Shown: positions 8,712-20,881, numbered from the stretch's first letter. The stretch is 64,000 bases of DNA from Streptomyces sp. H39-S7 (GCF_027158205.1 NZ_JAPVLU010000003.1:186001-250000); one strand, 5' to 3'. Notes: a model not told the origin generated them from the letters alone. Numbers and translations are program-made.

Positions 8712-8750
8712 ATGATGTGCAGTCGGACACGTGAGGTGACTGCGGGCTAG
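8712..8750 (+). CDS. 12-codon small ORF, candidate leader peptide
   Basis: ATG ATG followed by ten codons encodes MMCSRTREVTAG, ended by TAG. A near-full-length Shine-Dalgarno, AAGGGAGGTGG (8693-8703), lies 8 bases before the ATG, much stronger than those of most genes in the window. The stop codon sits in the loop of a 5-bp hairpin (GCGGG/CCCGC, 8742-8756). Strong initiation signal, short length and following RNA structure fit a regulatory leader peptide, but no rightward gene follows within reach. It could also be a stand-alone microprotein. It is too short to judge by codon use. Confidence 0.45.
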   Translation: MMCSRTREVTAG

Positions 8751-8919
8751 TCCCGCGCGTCACGCTCGTCGCGCAGACTCCGTGCACGGGGTCGAGGGGC
8801 GGGCCAATTCCACGCAGTCACCCGACCCGCGGGCTCGTCGGACTTGTCCGGCCGGTGCCTGGAGGAAACTCCAGGGAGCAGCCCGCGGGTCGTTCGCGTT
8901 TCCGGGAGTGGACCCGCGG
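8742..8919 (+). ncRNA. Candidate structured RNA downstream of small ORF
   Basis: Several strong helices follow one another. A 7-bp hairpin with TGCA loop spans 8776-8793. A perfect 13-bp helix pairs CGACCCGCGGGCT (8823-8835) with its complement at 8880-8892. It encloses a CTTG-capped hairpin (8837-8852) and a perfect 7-bp hairpin with a GAAA tetraloop (8858-8875), forming a three-way junction. The right arm can instead pair with 8911-8919, so two exclusive folds exist. GNRA and CUUG loops are read on the plus strand, arguing for rightward transcription. The region ends just before the pdxH stop. It could be a regulatory RNA, a switch-like leader or a 3' element. The family is not recognised. 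Confidence 0.5.
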
Positions 8920-8956
8920 CGGTGCGGTAAGTGGTGCGGCTCTTGGCAGGCAATCC

Positions 8957-9640
8957 TTACGGGGCCAGCCGTACGACGTTCCAGGCGCCCGTCTCACCGC
9001 TCTCCCCGTCGGCGCGTTCGTAGCGCAGCCGGTCGTGCAGCCGGTTTTCGCGCCCCTGCCAGAATTCCACGCTCCGGGCGCGCACCCGAATGCCTCCCCA
9101 GTACGTCGGCACGGGGACGTCGGTGCCCTCCGGGTACCGCGCCTCCAGTTCGGCGTAACGCCGTTCGAACTCCTCCCGGGAGTCCACCACCGAGGACTGC
9201 GCGCTGGCCCACGCGCCCAGCCGTGAGCCGTGCGGACGGCTGCGGAAGTACCTGGCGGTCTCGTCGGGCGAGACGCGTTCGACCGTGCCCGAGACGATGA
9301 CCTGGCGGGCGATGGGATGCCAGGGGAAGAGCAGCGAGATCTGCGGGTTCTCGACCAGATCGCGGCCCTTGCGGGACCCGTAGTTCGTGTAGAAGACGAA
9401 GCCGCGCGGGTCGAAGCCCTTGAGGAGCACGGTCCGCGAGCTGGGGCGGCCCTCGGCGTCGGCGGTCGAGACGATCATCGCGTTCGGCTCGGCGAGGCCG
9501 GCGGTTACGGTGTCCGCGAACCAGCGGGTGAACTGCGAGTAGGGATCGGCGGCCAGCTCGGCCTCGGAGAGACCCTGGGCGCGGTACTGCTCGCGCATGA
9601 CGGCGGGATCGACATGATGCTGCACGCAGACATCTTGCAT
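8957..9640 (-). CDS. pdxH: Pyridoxamine 5'-phosphate oxidase
   Basis: This FMN-dependent oxidase of 227 residues makes pyridoxal 5'-phosphate from PNP/PMP in the vitamin B6 salvage pathway. Family signatures are clear: [13 protein letters not shown] near the N terminus, [11 protein letters not shown] and [10 protein letters not shown] in the FMN/substrate site, [10 protein letters not shown], and the C-terminal [25 protein letters not shown] block. Length matches bacterial PdxH. It is transcribed leftward, with citrate synthase divergent on the right. An alternative start a few codons in cannot be excluded. Its 3' end abuts the structured RNA candidate on the other strand. Confidence 0.95.
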   Translation of the reverse strand: MQDVCVQHHVDPAVMREQYRAQGLSEAELAADPYSQFTRWFADTVTAGLAEPNAMIVSTADAEGRPSSRTVLLKGFDPRGFVFYTNYGSRKGRDLVENPQISLLFPWHPIARQVIVSGTVERVSPDETARYFRSRPHGSRLGAWASAQSSVVDSREEFERRYAELEARYPEGTDVPVPTYWGGIRVRARSVEFWQGRENRLHDRLRYERADGESGETGAWNVVRLAP

Positions 9641-9978
9641 CCCTCGGGACCCGTACGTCCCGGGGGCGGGCAGACGCGGCCCGTCCCACCGAAGGTATGA
9701 GGGGTCGGCGCGGGGTCCGGCAGGGGTCCGCGCCGGTGCGGGGCCGCCACGGACCGAAGAGTGTGCCGCACCTCACGCTTCCCGTCATGTGCCAGAACCG
9801 ACAGAATTGCGGGTCGGACGACTGTGGCCTCTTGACATCAAGAGATACCGTTTCTGACTCCGGCATCGGGTCTCCGATGGAGCAGGGTGACCATCACCCG
9901 AGCGGGGCATTACCGGAATGGCCGTCCAAGCAGTCGGCCGGCCAAGCACCTGTCGACCACATCACGAGGAGCCGCCTG

Positions 9979-11079
9979 ATGTCCGACTTCGTACCCGGAC
10001 TCGAAGGAGTAGTCGCGTTCGAGACGGAGATCGCCGAACCTGACAAGGAAGGCGGCTCTCTCCGTTACCGAGGCGTCGACATCGAAGATCTCGTCAGCCA
10101 CGTCTCATTCGGAAACGTTTGGGGCCTGCTGGTCGACGGCAAGTTCAATCCGGGCCTGCCGCCTGCCGAGCCGTTCCCGATCCCGGTGCACTCCGGCGAC
10201 ATCCGCGTCGACGTCCAGTCGGCGCTGGCCATGCTCGCCCCCGTCTGGGGACTGAAACCGCTGCTGGACATCGACGTCGACGAGGCCCGTGACGACCTCG
10301 CCCGCGCCGCTGTCATGGCGCTCTCCTACGTCGCCCAGTCGGCGCGCGGCCAGGGCCTGCCCATGGTGCCGCAGAAGGAGATCGACAAGGCGCAGACGGT
10401 CGTCGAGCGCTTCATGATCCGCTGGCGCGGCGAGCCCGACCCCAAGCACATTGCCGCCGTCGACGCGTACTGGACGTCCGCCGCGGAGCACGGCATGAAC
10501 GCCTCCACGTTCACCGCCCGCGTCATCGCCTCCACGGGTGCCGACGTGGCCGCGGCCCTGTCCGGTGCCGTCGGTGCCATGTCGGGCCCGCTGCACGGCG
10601 GTGCCCCCTCGCGCGTCCTCGGCATGATCGAGGAGATCGAGCGCACCGGCGACGCGAGCGCCTACGTCAAGCGGGCGCTGGACAAGGGCGAGCGCCTGAT
10701 GGGCTTCGGCCACCGCGTCTACCGCGCCGAGGACCCGCGTGCGCGCGTGCTGCGGCGTACGGCGAAGGAGCTGGGCGCCCCCCGCTTCGAGGTCGCGGAG
10801 GCGCTGGAGAAGGCCGCCCTCGCGGAGCTGCACGCACGGCGCCCCGACCGGGTGCTCGCCACCAACGTGGAGTTCTGGGCGGCGATCGTCCTGGACTTCG
10901 CCGAGGTTCCCGCGCACATGTTCACGTCGATGTTCACCTGTGCCCGGACGGCGGGCTGGTCGGCCCACATCCTGGAGCAGAAGCGCACCGGCCGGCTCGT
11001 CCGCCCCTCCGCCCGCTACATGGGCCCCGGGCCGCGCGACCCGCGCGACGTCGACGGGTTCGCGGGCATCGGGCACTGA
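9979..11079 (+). CDS. Citrate synthase, second paralog
   Basis: The start chosen is the ATG at 9979 (MSDFVPGLEG), with GAGGAG about 8 bases upstream; the longer open frame to 9697 is not supported. The 366-residue enzyme condenses oxaloacetate and acetyl-CoA. Catalytic histidines are in EHGMN, GPLHGG and FGHRVY. At the position of the usual catalytic Asp (NVDF) this protein has Glu (NVEFW), a notable change. Length and sequence match the shorter citrate synthase paralog of Streptomyces (SCO4388 group), which is distinct from the main type. It is divergent from pdxH and ends at a strong bidirectional terminator. A methylcitrate synthase role is an alternative. Confidence 0.9.
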   Translation: MSDFVPGLEGVVAFETEIAEPDKEGGSLRYRGVDIEDLVSHVSFGNVWGLLVDGKFNPGLPPAEPFPIPVHSGDIRVDVQSALAMLAPVWGLKPLLDIDVDEARDDLARAAVMALSYVAQSARGQGLPMVPQKEIDKAQTVVERFMIRWRGEPDPKHIAAVDAYWTSAAEHGMNASTFTARVIASTGADVAAALSGAVGAMSGPLHGGAPSRVLGMIEEIERTGDASAYVKRALDKGERLMGFGHRVYRAEDPRARVLRRTAKELGAPRFEVAEALEKAALAELHARRPDRVLATNVEFWAAIVLDFAEVPAHMFTSMFTCARTAGWSAHILEQKRTGRLVRPSARYMGPGPRDPRDVDGFAGIGH

Positions 11080-11120
11080 GGCGGACCCGCTGAACAGCGG
11101 CTGCTGAATCGTTGGTCCTG

Positions 11121-11158
11121 TGGCCCGCTCCCACCCCGTAACGGGTGGGAGCGGGCCA
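11121..11158. terminator. Bidirectional terminator between citrate synthase and oxidoreductase
   Basis: A perfect 16-bp stem (11121-11136 with 11143-11158) has a 6-base CGTAAC loop, between two convergent genes. There is no U-tract, but the stem is among the strongest in the window. Confidence 0.88.
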
Positions 11159-11220
11159 CCGCCGTACGCGGCCTGCCGTCCCCCGGGTTCAGTGTTCCCC
11201 CGGCTTCAGTCCCCCTGGCT

Positions 11221-15212
<3,992 letters not shown>

Positions 15213-15266
15213 CCCAGCTGCTGCGGCAGCACACGAGACGGCGCCGCGAGGCAGCGGCGCACGCAT

Positions 15267-15306
15267 GACGAGAGGGGTCCGGCCGGTGACGGCCGGGCCC
15301 CTCGTC
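15267..15306. terminator. Bidirectional terminator after serC
   Basis: GACGA and GGGGTCCGGCCG pair with complementary segments around a GTGA loop, giving 17 pairs with one wobble and a 2-base bulge, between convergent genes. Confidence 0.75.
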
Positions 15307-15308
15307 AG

Positions 15309-16337
15309 TCAGCGGCGGCGGCGCAGGACCCGGCGCAGGCCGGTGGCCGCGACGAAGATCGCGGCGAGCACGGCGAATCCGACGAGGACCGTGCCGTGGC
15401 CGGACGAACCGTCCTTGGCGGTGTCCGCACCGGCGGCCGGCCCCCTGCCGCCGGACGTTCCCGCGCCCGGGGATCCGGTGGCTTCCCGGGCGGAGTCCGG
15501 CAGGTCCTCGCCCTTGAGCGGCGCCTTCCAGACCTCGCTGTTCCTGCCCTCGCTGCCGTACATCAGCGCCCGGCCGTCCGGGGTGAAGGCCACCGACTCG
15601 CCCTGCCGCTGCATGGGCACGTCGAGGCTGCCGATCTTCGTGGGGGCGTCGCCGGCCCACCGCCACGCGGTCGCCCAGAAGTAGCCGCGCAGCACCAGCC
15701 GGGTGCCGTCGGGCGAGAACGAACCGTCGGTCACCCACGGCACCTCGGCTATCCGCCGGAAGACGTTCACCCCCTTGGAGCTGAGCTTCTTCGGGCCCGC
15801 GTACAGACCGCCGCCGTCCTCGCTCTTGCTGGCGATGTAGACCCGCCCGGTCTTGGGGTGGACCATCAGCGCCTCCGCGTTCCGCGGGCCGCCCTCGTAC
15901 TGGACGGTGTAGCGGACGACGTCCACCGTCGAGTTCCCCAGCCGCTTGGGCTCGGCGAACCGGTAGATCCACACATGCGGCCAGGTCCCGCCGAGGTTGT
16001 CGCCGATGTCACCGACGTAGATGTCGCCGTCGGGGCCGAGGGAGATCGCCTCGACGTCCCGGGGGTCGATGCCGCGCATCGTGACCCGGGCGACGGTCTT
16101 GCCGGTCGCGGAGTCCACCCCGTAGACGTACGGGCCGTCGTCGCTGTCGTTGTGGGTCCAGTACACGCCCTTGTGGAGGCGGCTGGCGGCCAGCCCGCTG
16201 GACTCGGTGATCCGCGGGTCGCCGATGGTGAACGCGACGGCGGTCCCGTCGTCGGCGGCGGCCCCCGGCACCGGTCCGAGAACGGCGAACGCCGCGGCGG
16301 TGACTGCGGCGGCGAGGGCGGTACGGAAGCGCGGCAT
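15309..16337 (-). CDS. Secreted, membrane-anchored beta-propeller-like protein
   Basis: I start this at ATG 16337 (MPRFRTALAAAV), giving 342 residues; an upstream in-frame start at 16361 is possible. A signal peptide (about residues 1-28) ends near GAAADDG. The main body repeats NHL/WD40-like blades (GPDGDIYVGDIGDN, HPKTGRVYIASK, SPDGTRLVLRG, TPDGRALMYGSE). A Gly/Ala-rich linker leads to one transmembrane helix (about residues 310-332) and a tail of arginines, so the propeller would face outside the cell. There is no LPXTG motif. Function is unknown; a sugar or cell-wall binding propeller is plausible. It is convergent with serC and divergent from the SGNH hydrolase. Confidence 0.8.
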   Translation of the reverse strand: MPRFRTALAAAVTAAAFAVLGPVPGAAADDGTAVAFTIGDPRITESSGLAASRLHKGVYWTHNDSDDGPYVYGVDSATGKTVARVTMRGIDPRDVEAISLGPDGDIYVGDIGDNLGGTWPHVWIYRFAEPKRLGNSTVDVVRYTVQYEGGPRNAEALMVHPKTGRVYIASKSEDGGGLYAGPKKLSSKGVNVFRRIAEVPWVTDGSFSPDGTRLVLRGYFWATAWRWAGDAPTKIGSLDVPMQRQGESVAFTPDGRALMYGSEGRNSEVWKAPLKGEDLPDSAREATGSPGAGTSGGRGPAAGADTAKDGSSGHGTVLVGFAVLAAIFVAATGLRRVLRRRR

Positions 16338-16422
16338 GCCCCAAGCCTGCCATCCCGCCATGTGTCGGGCTTCACGCCTCCGGGCATCGCGGCCGGGGCC
16401 GGGTATCCGCGATGATCTCTGC

Positions 16423-17103
16423 GTGCGTTATATGTTCGTCGGCGATTCCATGACCATCGGCAGCGCGGGCGACTTCACCTGGCGTTACCGCATGTGGCAG
16501 CACCTGTGCGCGCTCGGCGAGCCGTTCGCGGTGGTCGGCCCGCGCACCGCGCTCTACGACAAGGAGAGCGGCGGGCCCGTCTCGCACGCGTACGCCGGCC
16601 CGGACTTCCCACCGGACGCCCGGCGGCACCTGGCCGGCTGGGGCGAAGGCTGGCTGCACATGGCCCCGCTGATCGGGGACGCGGTGCGCGCGCACCGACC
16701 CGACCTCCTGCTGATCTCGCTCGGTCTGATCGACCTCGGCTTCTACACGACCGCCGAGCAGACCGCGGAGAACCTGCGCGGCTTCGTCGGCGAGGCACGG
16801 GCCGCCAACCCGCGGATCCGCATGGTGCTGCTGCCGGTGATACCCAACGTCCGGGCCGAGCACGACCTCCCCTTCGCCGAGCAGTGCGCGGACCTCAACG
16901 TCCGGATGTCCAAGGCCGTCGCCGACCTCGACACCGGCGCATCGCCGCTGCTGCTCGCCTCCCGGCCGGACGGCTACGAGCTGCTGTCCGACACGTACGA
17001 CGGCACGCACCCCAACCCCTCCGGCGAGCACCGCCTCGCGGCCGCGTTCGCCGACGCGACGCACCAGGCCTGGGGGGTCGGCGGCCCGTATACGCGGCGG
17101 TAG
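16423..17103 (+). CDS. SGNH/GDSL hydrolase
   Basis: This 226-residue protein starts at GTG 16423 (VRYMFVGDSMTIG). SGNH blocks are visible: block I GDSMT with the nucleophile Ser near residue 9, a Gly in block II (SGGPVSHAY region), and block V DGTHPNPSGEHRLA with the Asp and His near residues 200-203. The block III Asn is replaced in SLGLIDLG, where GxND is usual, so oxyanion stabilisation may differ. No signal peptide is seen, so it is probably cytoplasmic. It would hydrolyse an ester of unknown type, such as an acyl or acetyl sugar ester. The aldo/keto reductase follows 83 bp downstream. Confidence 0.85.
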   Translation: MRYMFVGDSMTIGSAGDFTWRYRMWQHLCALGEPFAVVGPRTALYDKESGGPVSHAYAGPDFPPDARRHLAGWGEGWLHMAPLIGDAVRAHRPDLLLISLGLIDLGFYTTAEQTAENLRGFVGEARAANPRIRMVLLPVIPNVRAEHDLPFAEQCADLNVRMSKAVADLDTGASPLLLASRPDGYELLSDTYDGTHPNPSGEHRLAAAFADATHQAWGVGGPYTRR

Positions 17104-17186
17104 CGGCGGCGCCCGCCGGCACCGCCGTCCCAGCGGGCGAGCCGCCCCTTGCTTCGAGCGCACTCGAAGAGCTTGGCTTGGGTGTC

Positions 17187-18182
17187 ATGGAGTACACGCA
17201 GCTCGGACGCACGGGTCTCAAAGTCAGCCGCCTGGTGCTCGGCACCATGAACTTCGGTCCCCAGACCGATGAGAACGACAGTCACGCGATCATGGACTCC
17301 GCGCTCGGCGCGGGCGTCAACTTCTTCGACACCGCCAACGTGTACGGGTGGGGTGAGAACAAGGGCCGCACGGAGGAGATCGTCGGCTCCTGGTTCGCCA
17401 AGGGAGGCGGGCGCCGCGAGAAGACCGTTCTCGCGACGAAGGTCTACGGCAACATGGCCGCCGAGGGCGACGCCTGGCCGAACGCGGACCGGCTCTCCGC
17501 CCTCAACATCCGCCGCGCCGCCGACGCGAGCCTGAAGCGGCTCGGCACGGACTACATCGACCTCTACCAGTTCCACCACATCGACCGGAACACGCCCTGG
17601 GACGAGATCTGGCAGGCCATCGACGTCCTCGTCCAGCAGGGAAAGATCCTGTACGCCGGCTCGTCGAACTTCGCGGGCTGGAACATCGCGCAGGCCAACG
17701 AGGCGGCCGCCCGTCGCGGTTCGCTGGGCCTGACCAGCGAGCAGTGCCTGTACAACCTGGCCGAGCGGCGTGCCGAGATGGAGGTCATCCCGGCGGCGCA
17801 GGCGTACGGCCTCGGGGTCATCCCGTGGTCGCCGCTGCACGGCGGGCTGCTCGGCGGGGCGCTCCGCAAGGAGCGCGAGGGCGGCGGGGCGCGCTCGACG
17901 TCCGGTCGCAGCGCGGACGCGCTGAAGAGCGCGAAGCAGCGCGAGCAGATCCAGGCGTACGAGGACCTGTGCGACAAGCACGACCTGGCGCCCGGTGACG
18001 TCGGTCTGGCATGGCTGCTGACCCGGCCCGGCGTGACCGGCCCGATCGTCGGCCCGCGGACGCAGGCGCAGCTGGACTCCGCGCTCAACGCGGTCGAGGT
18101 GAAGCTGTCGGAGGAGTTCCTGTCCGCACTGGACGAGGTCTTCCCCGGCCCGGGGCCGTCCCCGGAGGCCTTCGCCTGGTAG
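17187..18182 (+). CDS. Aldo/keto reductase
   Basis: This is a 331-residue NADPH-dependent (alpha/beta)8-barrel reductase starting at ATG 17187. Catalytic tetrad residues are recognisable: Asp in FFDTANVYG, the Tyr of the same segment, Lys in LATKVYG, and His in LYQFHHID. The cofactor-binding end is IVGPRTQAQLDSALNAVEV. It belongs to the AKR11/12-like potassium-channel-beta-related group common in Streptomyces. Substrates are probably aldehydes or ketones, not predictable further. The upstream open frame to 16494 is a shadow of the SGNH gene. A bidirectional hairpin (18237-18271) follows. Confidence 0.92.
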   Translation: MEYTQLGRTGLKVSRLVLGTMNFGPQTDENDSHAIMDSALGAGVNFFDTANVYGWGENKGRTEEIVGSWFAKGGGRREKTVLATKVYGNMAAEGDAWPNADRLSALNIRRAADASLKRLGTDYIDLYQFHHIDRNTPWDEIWQAIDVLVQQGKILYAGSSNFAGWNIAQANEAAARRGSLGLTSEQCLYNLAERRAEMEVIPAAQAYGLGVIPWSPLHGGLLGGALRKEREGGGARSTSGRSADALKSAKQREQIQAYEDLCDKHDLAPGDVGLAWLLTRPGVTGPIVGPRTQAQLDSALNAVEVKLSEEFLSALDEVFPGPGPSPEAFAW

Positions 18183-18236
18183 TACCCGGCCGGAGTCGGG
18201 CCCGGTAGGTTCCGGGGCCCGCGGGCGGGGCCGGTG

Positions 18237-18271
18237 GTCGCGGGCGCTCAGCGCAGCAGCGCGCCCGCGAC
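18237..18271. terminator. Hairpin terminator overlapping end of 28-residue gene
   Basis: A perfect 10-bp inverted repeat, GTCGCGGGCG with its complement, spans a 15-base loop. Its right arm lies in the last codons of the small leftward gene, so the same sequence serves coding and termination. Confidence 0.6.
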
Positions 18272-18334
18272 CACCACGACGAGCATCAGGACGAGGGCGG
18301 CGGTCACTACACGGCTTCGGGTCTTGGGGTCCAC
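18248..18334 (-). CDS. 28-residue single-pass membrane peptide
   Basis: A minus-strand GTG at 18334 opens a 28-codon frame encoding a short charged N terminus (MDPKTRSR) followed by an unbroken hydrophobic helix of about 17 residues (VVTAALVLMLVVVVAGALL) and a final Arg. TAACCT lies exactly 6 bases before the GTG, the same leaderless -10 spacing seen at several larger genes here, which supports expression. It is too short for usual gene finders. Small single-helix proteins like this often modulate membrane complexes. I recognise no named family with certainty. Confidence 0.55.
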   Translation of the reverse strand: MDPKTRSRVVTAALVLMLVVVVAGALLR

Positions 18335-18357
18335 GTGTCGAGGTTAACCGGCCGGGG

Positions 18358-18903
18358 TCATCGACCCAGCGGCCAGGTCTCCACCGTCTCGTAGCGGGCG
18401 TCCGGCGCCGGGTGGCTGCGCACCAGCGCGAGGGTGCCGGCGGACCAGGGTGTCCCCAGGAAACCGTCGAGCGCGGCGGCGTACGGGGCGAGAGCCACGC
18501 CGCCCCGGCTGCGGGCCAGCGTGAGGTGCGGGGTGTACGCGTGCTCCTGCGCCGGATCGACGCCGGCCTGCCGGGCGGCGCTCTGCACGGAGTCCGCGAG
18601 TTCCGCGAGCCGGCCGGTCTCGCCCGCGGCGCCGGCCCACAGCGCCCGGTCGCCGAACCGGCCGCCGCCGGACAGCCGCAGCTCGCAGGGCTCGTGCAGG
18701 CGCGCGGCGGCCGCGAGGCGGTCCCGCAGGGCGGGGCGGGTCCGGTCGTCGACCTCGCCGAGGAAGGCGAGCGTGAAGTGCCATCCGGCGCGTTCGGTCC
18801 AGCGCAGCCGGCCGGCTCCGGGGAGCCGGCGCAGCGCGGAGACGGCCGGGGCGAGTTCGTCCGCCGCCCCGGGGGGCGGCAGTACCGCGGCGAACAGTCT
18901 CAT
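18358..18903 (-). CDS. thpR: RNA 2',3'-cyclic phosphodiesterase (2'-5' RNA ligase family)
   Basis: This is a 181-residue 2H phosphoesterase with two H-x-T motifs, HFTL (about residue 42) and HLTL (about residue 125), that form the active site. RLFAAVLPP at the N terminus and the spacing of the two motifs match ThpR/LigT. The enzyme opens 2',3'-cyclic phosphates on RNA and can act in reverse as a 2'-5' ligase in vitro. It is a cytoplasmic monomer. The MFS gene ends 10 bp before its start, so both may be on one leftward transcript. Confidence 0.9.
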   Translation of the reverse strand: MRLFAAVLPPPGAADELAPAVSALRRLPGAGRLRWTERAGWHFTLAFLGEVDDRTRPALRDRLAAAARLHEPCELRLSGGGRFGDRALWAGAAGETGRLAELADSVQSAARQAGVDPAQEHAYTPHLTLARSRGGVALAPYAAALDGFLGTPWSAGTLALVRSHPAPDARYETVETWPLGR

Positions 18904-18913
18904 GCCGAAGGCC

Positions 18914-20266
18914 TCACGCGGCCGTCACCAGTGGGGCGGCCGCGCCCTCACGGGGTACGAACTCGATCAGCCGGTGGTCTTTTCCCCGGTGCAGGTCCAC
19001 CTTGAGCCGCAGCCCGCCGATCCGGGCCAGCACCAGGCCGACGCCGACCGCCGCCAGGGCCGCGACGAGGCCGCCGGACAGGAACCCGACACGGGCCCCG
19101 TAGGTGTCCGTCACCCAGCCGACGAGCGGGCCGCCTATGGGGGTGCCGCCGACGAAGACCATCATGTACAGGCTCATGACGCGGCCCCGCATGGCGGGGT
19201 CCGAGGCGAGCTGCACCGACGCGTTGGCCGAGGTGTTGAACGTCATCCCGAAGACGCCGATCGGCAGCAGCAGGAGCGCGAACATCCAGAAGGACGGCGC
19301 CAGCGCTGCCAGCACCTCCAGCATGCCGAAGGCGAACGCGGCGGCCACCAGCAGCCTCAGCCGGGTCCGTCCGCGCCGGGCCGCGAGCAGCGCGCCGCCG
19401 AGGGAGCCCAGCGCGATGATGGTGTTCAGCAGCCCATAGGTGCTCGCACCGGAGTGGTACACGTGGTTGACGAAGCCGGTGAGGATGATCGGGAAGTTGA
19501 AGCCGAAGGTCCCGATGAACCCGACCAGCACGATCGGCCAGATCAGCTCGGGGCGCCCGGCGACGTAGTGCAGGCCCTCCCGCAGCTGGCCCTTGCCGCG
19601 CGGTACGCGTTCGACCTTGTGCAGCTCGGCGGTGCGCATCAGCAGCAGGCCGGCGAGCGGGGCGAGGAACGACAGCCCGTTGAGCAGGAACGCCCAGCCG
19701 CTGCCGACCGCGGTGATCAGGACACCGGCGACGGCGGGGCCGATCAGCCGGGCGGCCTGGAAGTTCGCGGAGTTCAGCGAGACCGCGTTGCGGATCTCGC
19801 CGGGGCCGACCATCTCGACCACGAAGGTCTGACGGGCCGGGTTGTCGACGACGGTCACCATGCCGAGGGCGAAGGCGATGACGTACACGTGCCAGACCTG
19901 GACGTGTCCGCTGAGCGTCAGCGCGGCGAGCAGCAGCCCGAGCGCGCCGAGCGCGGCCTGGGTGCACAGCAGGATCTGCCGCTTGGGGTAGCGGTCGGCG
20001 ATCACACCGCCGAACAGGCCGAAGAGCAGCATCGGCAGGAACTGCAGCGCGGTGGTGATGCCCACCGCGAAAGAGGAACCGGTGATGCTGAGCACCAGCC
20101 AGTCCTGGGCGATCCGCGACATCCAGGTGCCGGTGTTGGACACGACGGCGCCGGTCGCGAAGAGCCGGTAGTTACGAACCCTGAGCGAGCTGAACATGCC
20201 GCCGCGCTGCGTGGTCGTATCGGGTTCTTGTCCGGGTGCGGTGTCCGATCCGGCTGCCGAACTCAA
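18914..20266 (-). CDS. MFS exporter (EntS-like)
   Basis: This 450-residue major facilitator has about 12 hydrophobic helices. GGVIADRYPKRQ in loop 2-3 is the A-like motif, and DNPARQTFVVEMV and SLNSANFQAARLIGPAVAG are typical of the MFS_3/EntS-type exporter group, which moves siderophores and drugs. The track start is a TTG at 20266 with GGGAGG 10 bases upstream; an internal ATG at 20197 (MFSSLRVRNYRLF) is an alternative that better matches family N termini. A MarR gene lies 145 bp upstream in the same direction and is the likely regulator. The substrate is unknown. Confidence 0.88.
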   Translation of the reverse strand: MSSAAGSDTAPGQEPDTTTQRGGMFSSLRVRNYRLFATGAVVSNTGTWMSRIAQDWLVLSITGSSFAVGITTALQFLPMLLFGLFGGVIADRYPKRQILLCTQAALGALGLLLAALTLSGHVQVWHVYVIAFALGMVTVVDNPARQTFVVEMVGPGEIRNAVSLNSANFQAARLIGPAVAGVLITAVGSGWAFLLNGLSFLAPLAGLLLMRTAELHKVERVPRGKGQLREGLHYVAGRPELIWPIVLVGFIGTFGFNFPIILTGFVNHVYHSGASTYGLLNTIIALGSLGGALLAARRGRTRLRLLVAAAFAFGMLEVLAALAPSFWMFALLLLPIGVFGMTFNTSANASVQLASDPAMRGRVMSLYMMVFVGGTPIGGPLVGWVTDTYGARVGFLSGGLVAALAAVGVGLVLARIGGLRLKVDLHRGKDHRLIEFVPREGAAAPLVTAA

Positions 20267-20325
20267 TCTAGGTTCGCCTCCCCTGTGTGGCGTTGCGTTT
20301 CACTTACGGTGTTCCAGGTTTTCCT

Positions 20326-20416
20326 GCGGTGTCACACGGTTTTGCCCGCGATGTCACACGGTCGTCCCCACCCGACGTCCGCCGGTCGGGCCTCACTACA
20401 GTCGGGCTTCACTACA
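20326..20416. repeat. Two adjacent short tandem duplications at the MarR-MFS junction
   Basis: GCGGTGTCACACGGT (20326) recurs with one change at 20348. GTCGGGCCTCACTACA (20385-20400) recurs with one change directly after it (20401-20416), and the second copy contains the MarR stop codon. The 145-bp gap contains no other feature I can name. Confidence 0.7.
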
Positions 20417-20852
20417 GCTGAGCGAGCTTCTCCAGGACCGGCGCCGCGGCGCGCAGCACGGCGCGCTCGTCGTCGCTCAGTCCTTCCGTGAGCTGCGCCA
20501 GCCACACGTTGCGCTTGCGGCGGCTCTCCTCGAGCATCGCCTCGGCCTGCTCCGTCTGGCTGACGACCACCTGTCGGCGGTCGTCGGGGTGCGGGTCCCG
20601 GCGGACGAGGTCCTTGGCCTCCAGCATCGCGACGATGCGCGTCATGGAGGGCGGCTGCACGTGCTCCTTGCGCGCCAGCTCCCCGGGGGTGGCGGAGCCG
20701 CAGCGGGCGAGGGTGCCCAGCACGGACATCTCGGTCGGGCTGAGCGACTCGTCCACCCGCTGGTGGCGCAGTCGCCGCGACAGTCGCATCACTGCGGAGC
20801 GCAGAGAGTTCACCGCAGCGCGGTCGTCCTCGGACAGTTCGGTCACATTCAT
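20412..20852 (-). CDS. MarR-family transcriptional regulator
   Basis: This is a 146-residue winged-helix dimer. Helices around residues 38-75 (SPTEMSVLGTLARCGSATPGELA) are followed by the recognition helix (QPPSMTRIVAMLEAKDLV) and the wing RDPHPDDRRQVVV. It probably represses the MFS exporter downstream and itself: a palindrome TTAC-N-TAG-N-CTA-N-GTAA lies at 20865-20881, 12 bp before its start. MarR proteins usually release DNA on binding phenolic or drug ligands, but the ligand here is unknown. Confidence 0.9.
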   Translation of the reverse strand: MNVTELSEDDRAAVNSLRSAVMRLSRRLRHQRVDESLSPTEMSVLGTLARCGSATPGELARKEHVQPPSMTRIVAMLEAKDLVRRDPHPDDRRQVVVSQTEQAEAMLEESRRKRNVWLAQLTEGLSDDERAVLRAAAPVLEKLAQL

Positions 20853-20864
20853 TAGCGTAGCTCA

Positions 20865-20881
20865 TTACCTAGGCTAAGTAA
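20865..20881. promoter_or_regulatory. Palindromic MarR-type operator
   Basis: A 17-bp imperfect palindrome of the pattern TTACnTAGnCTAnGTAA lies just upstream of the MarR start. It also contains TAGGCTAA, the core of DtxR iron boxes, though the full 19-bp box spacing is not met. Autoregulation by the neighbouring MarR is the simplest reading. Confidence 0.5.

Noticed and set aside
8861-8875. GGAGGAAACTCC as a possible RNase P RNA signature
   Set aside because: Flanking conserved RNase P segments are missing and the total structured region is under 200 bases.
20865-20881. A full DtxR iron box
   Set aside because: The core TAGGCTAA is present but the 19-bp spacing and outer bases do not match; a MarR palindrome fits better.
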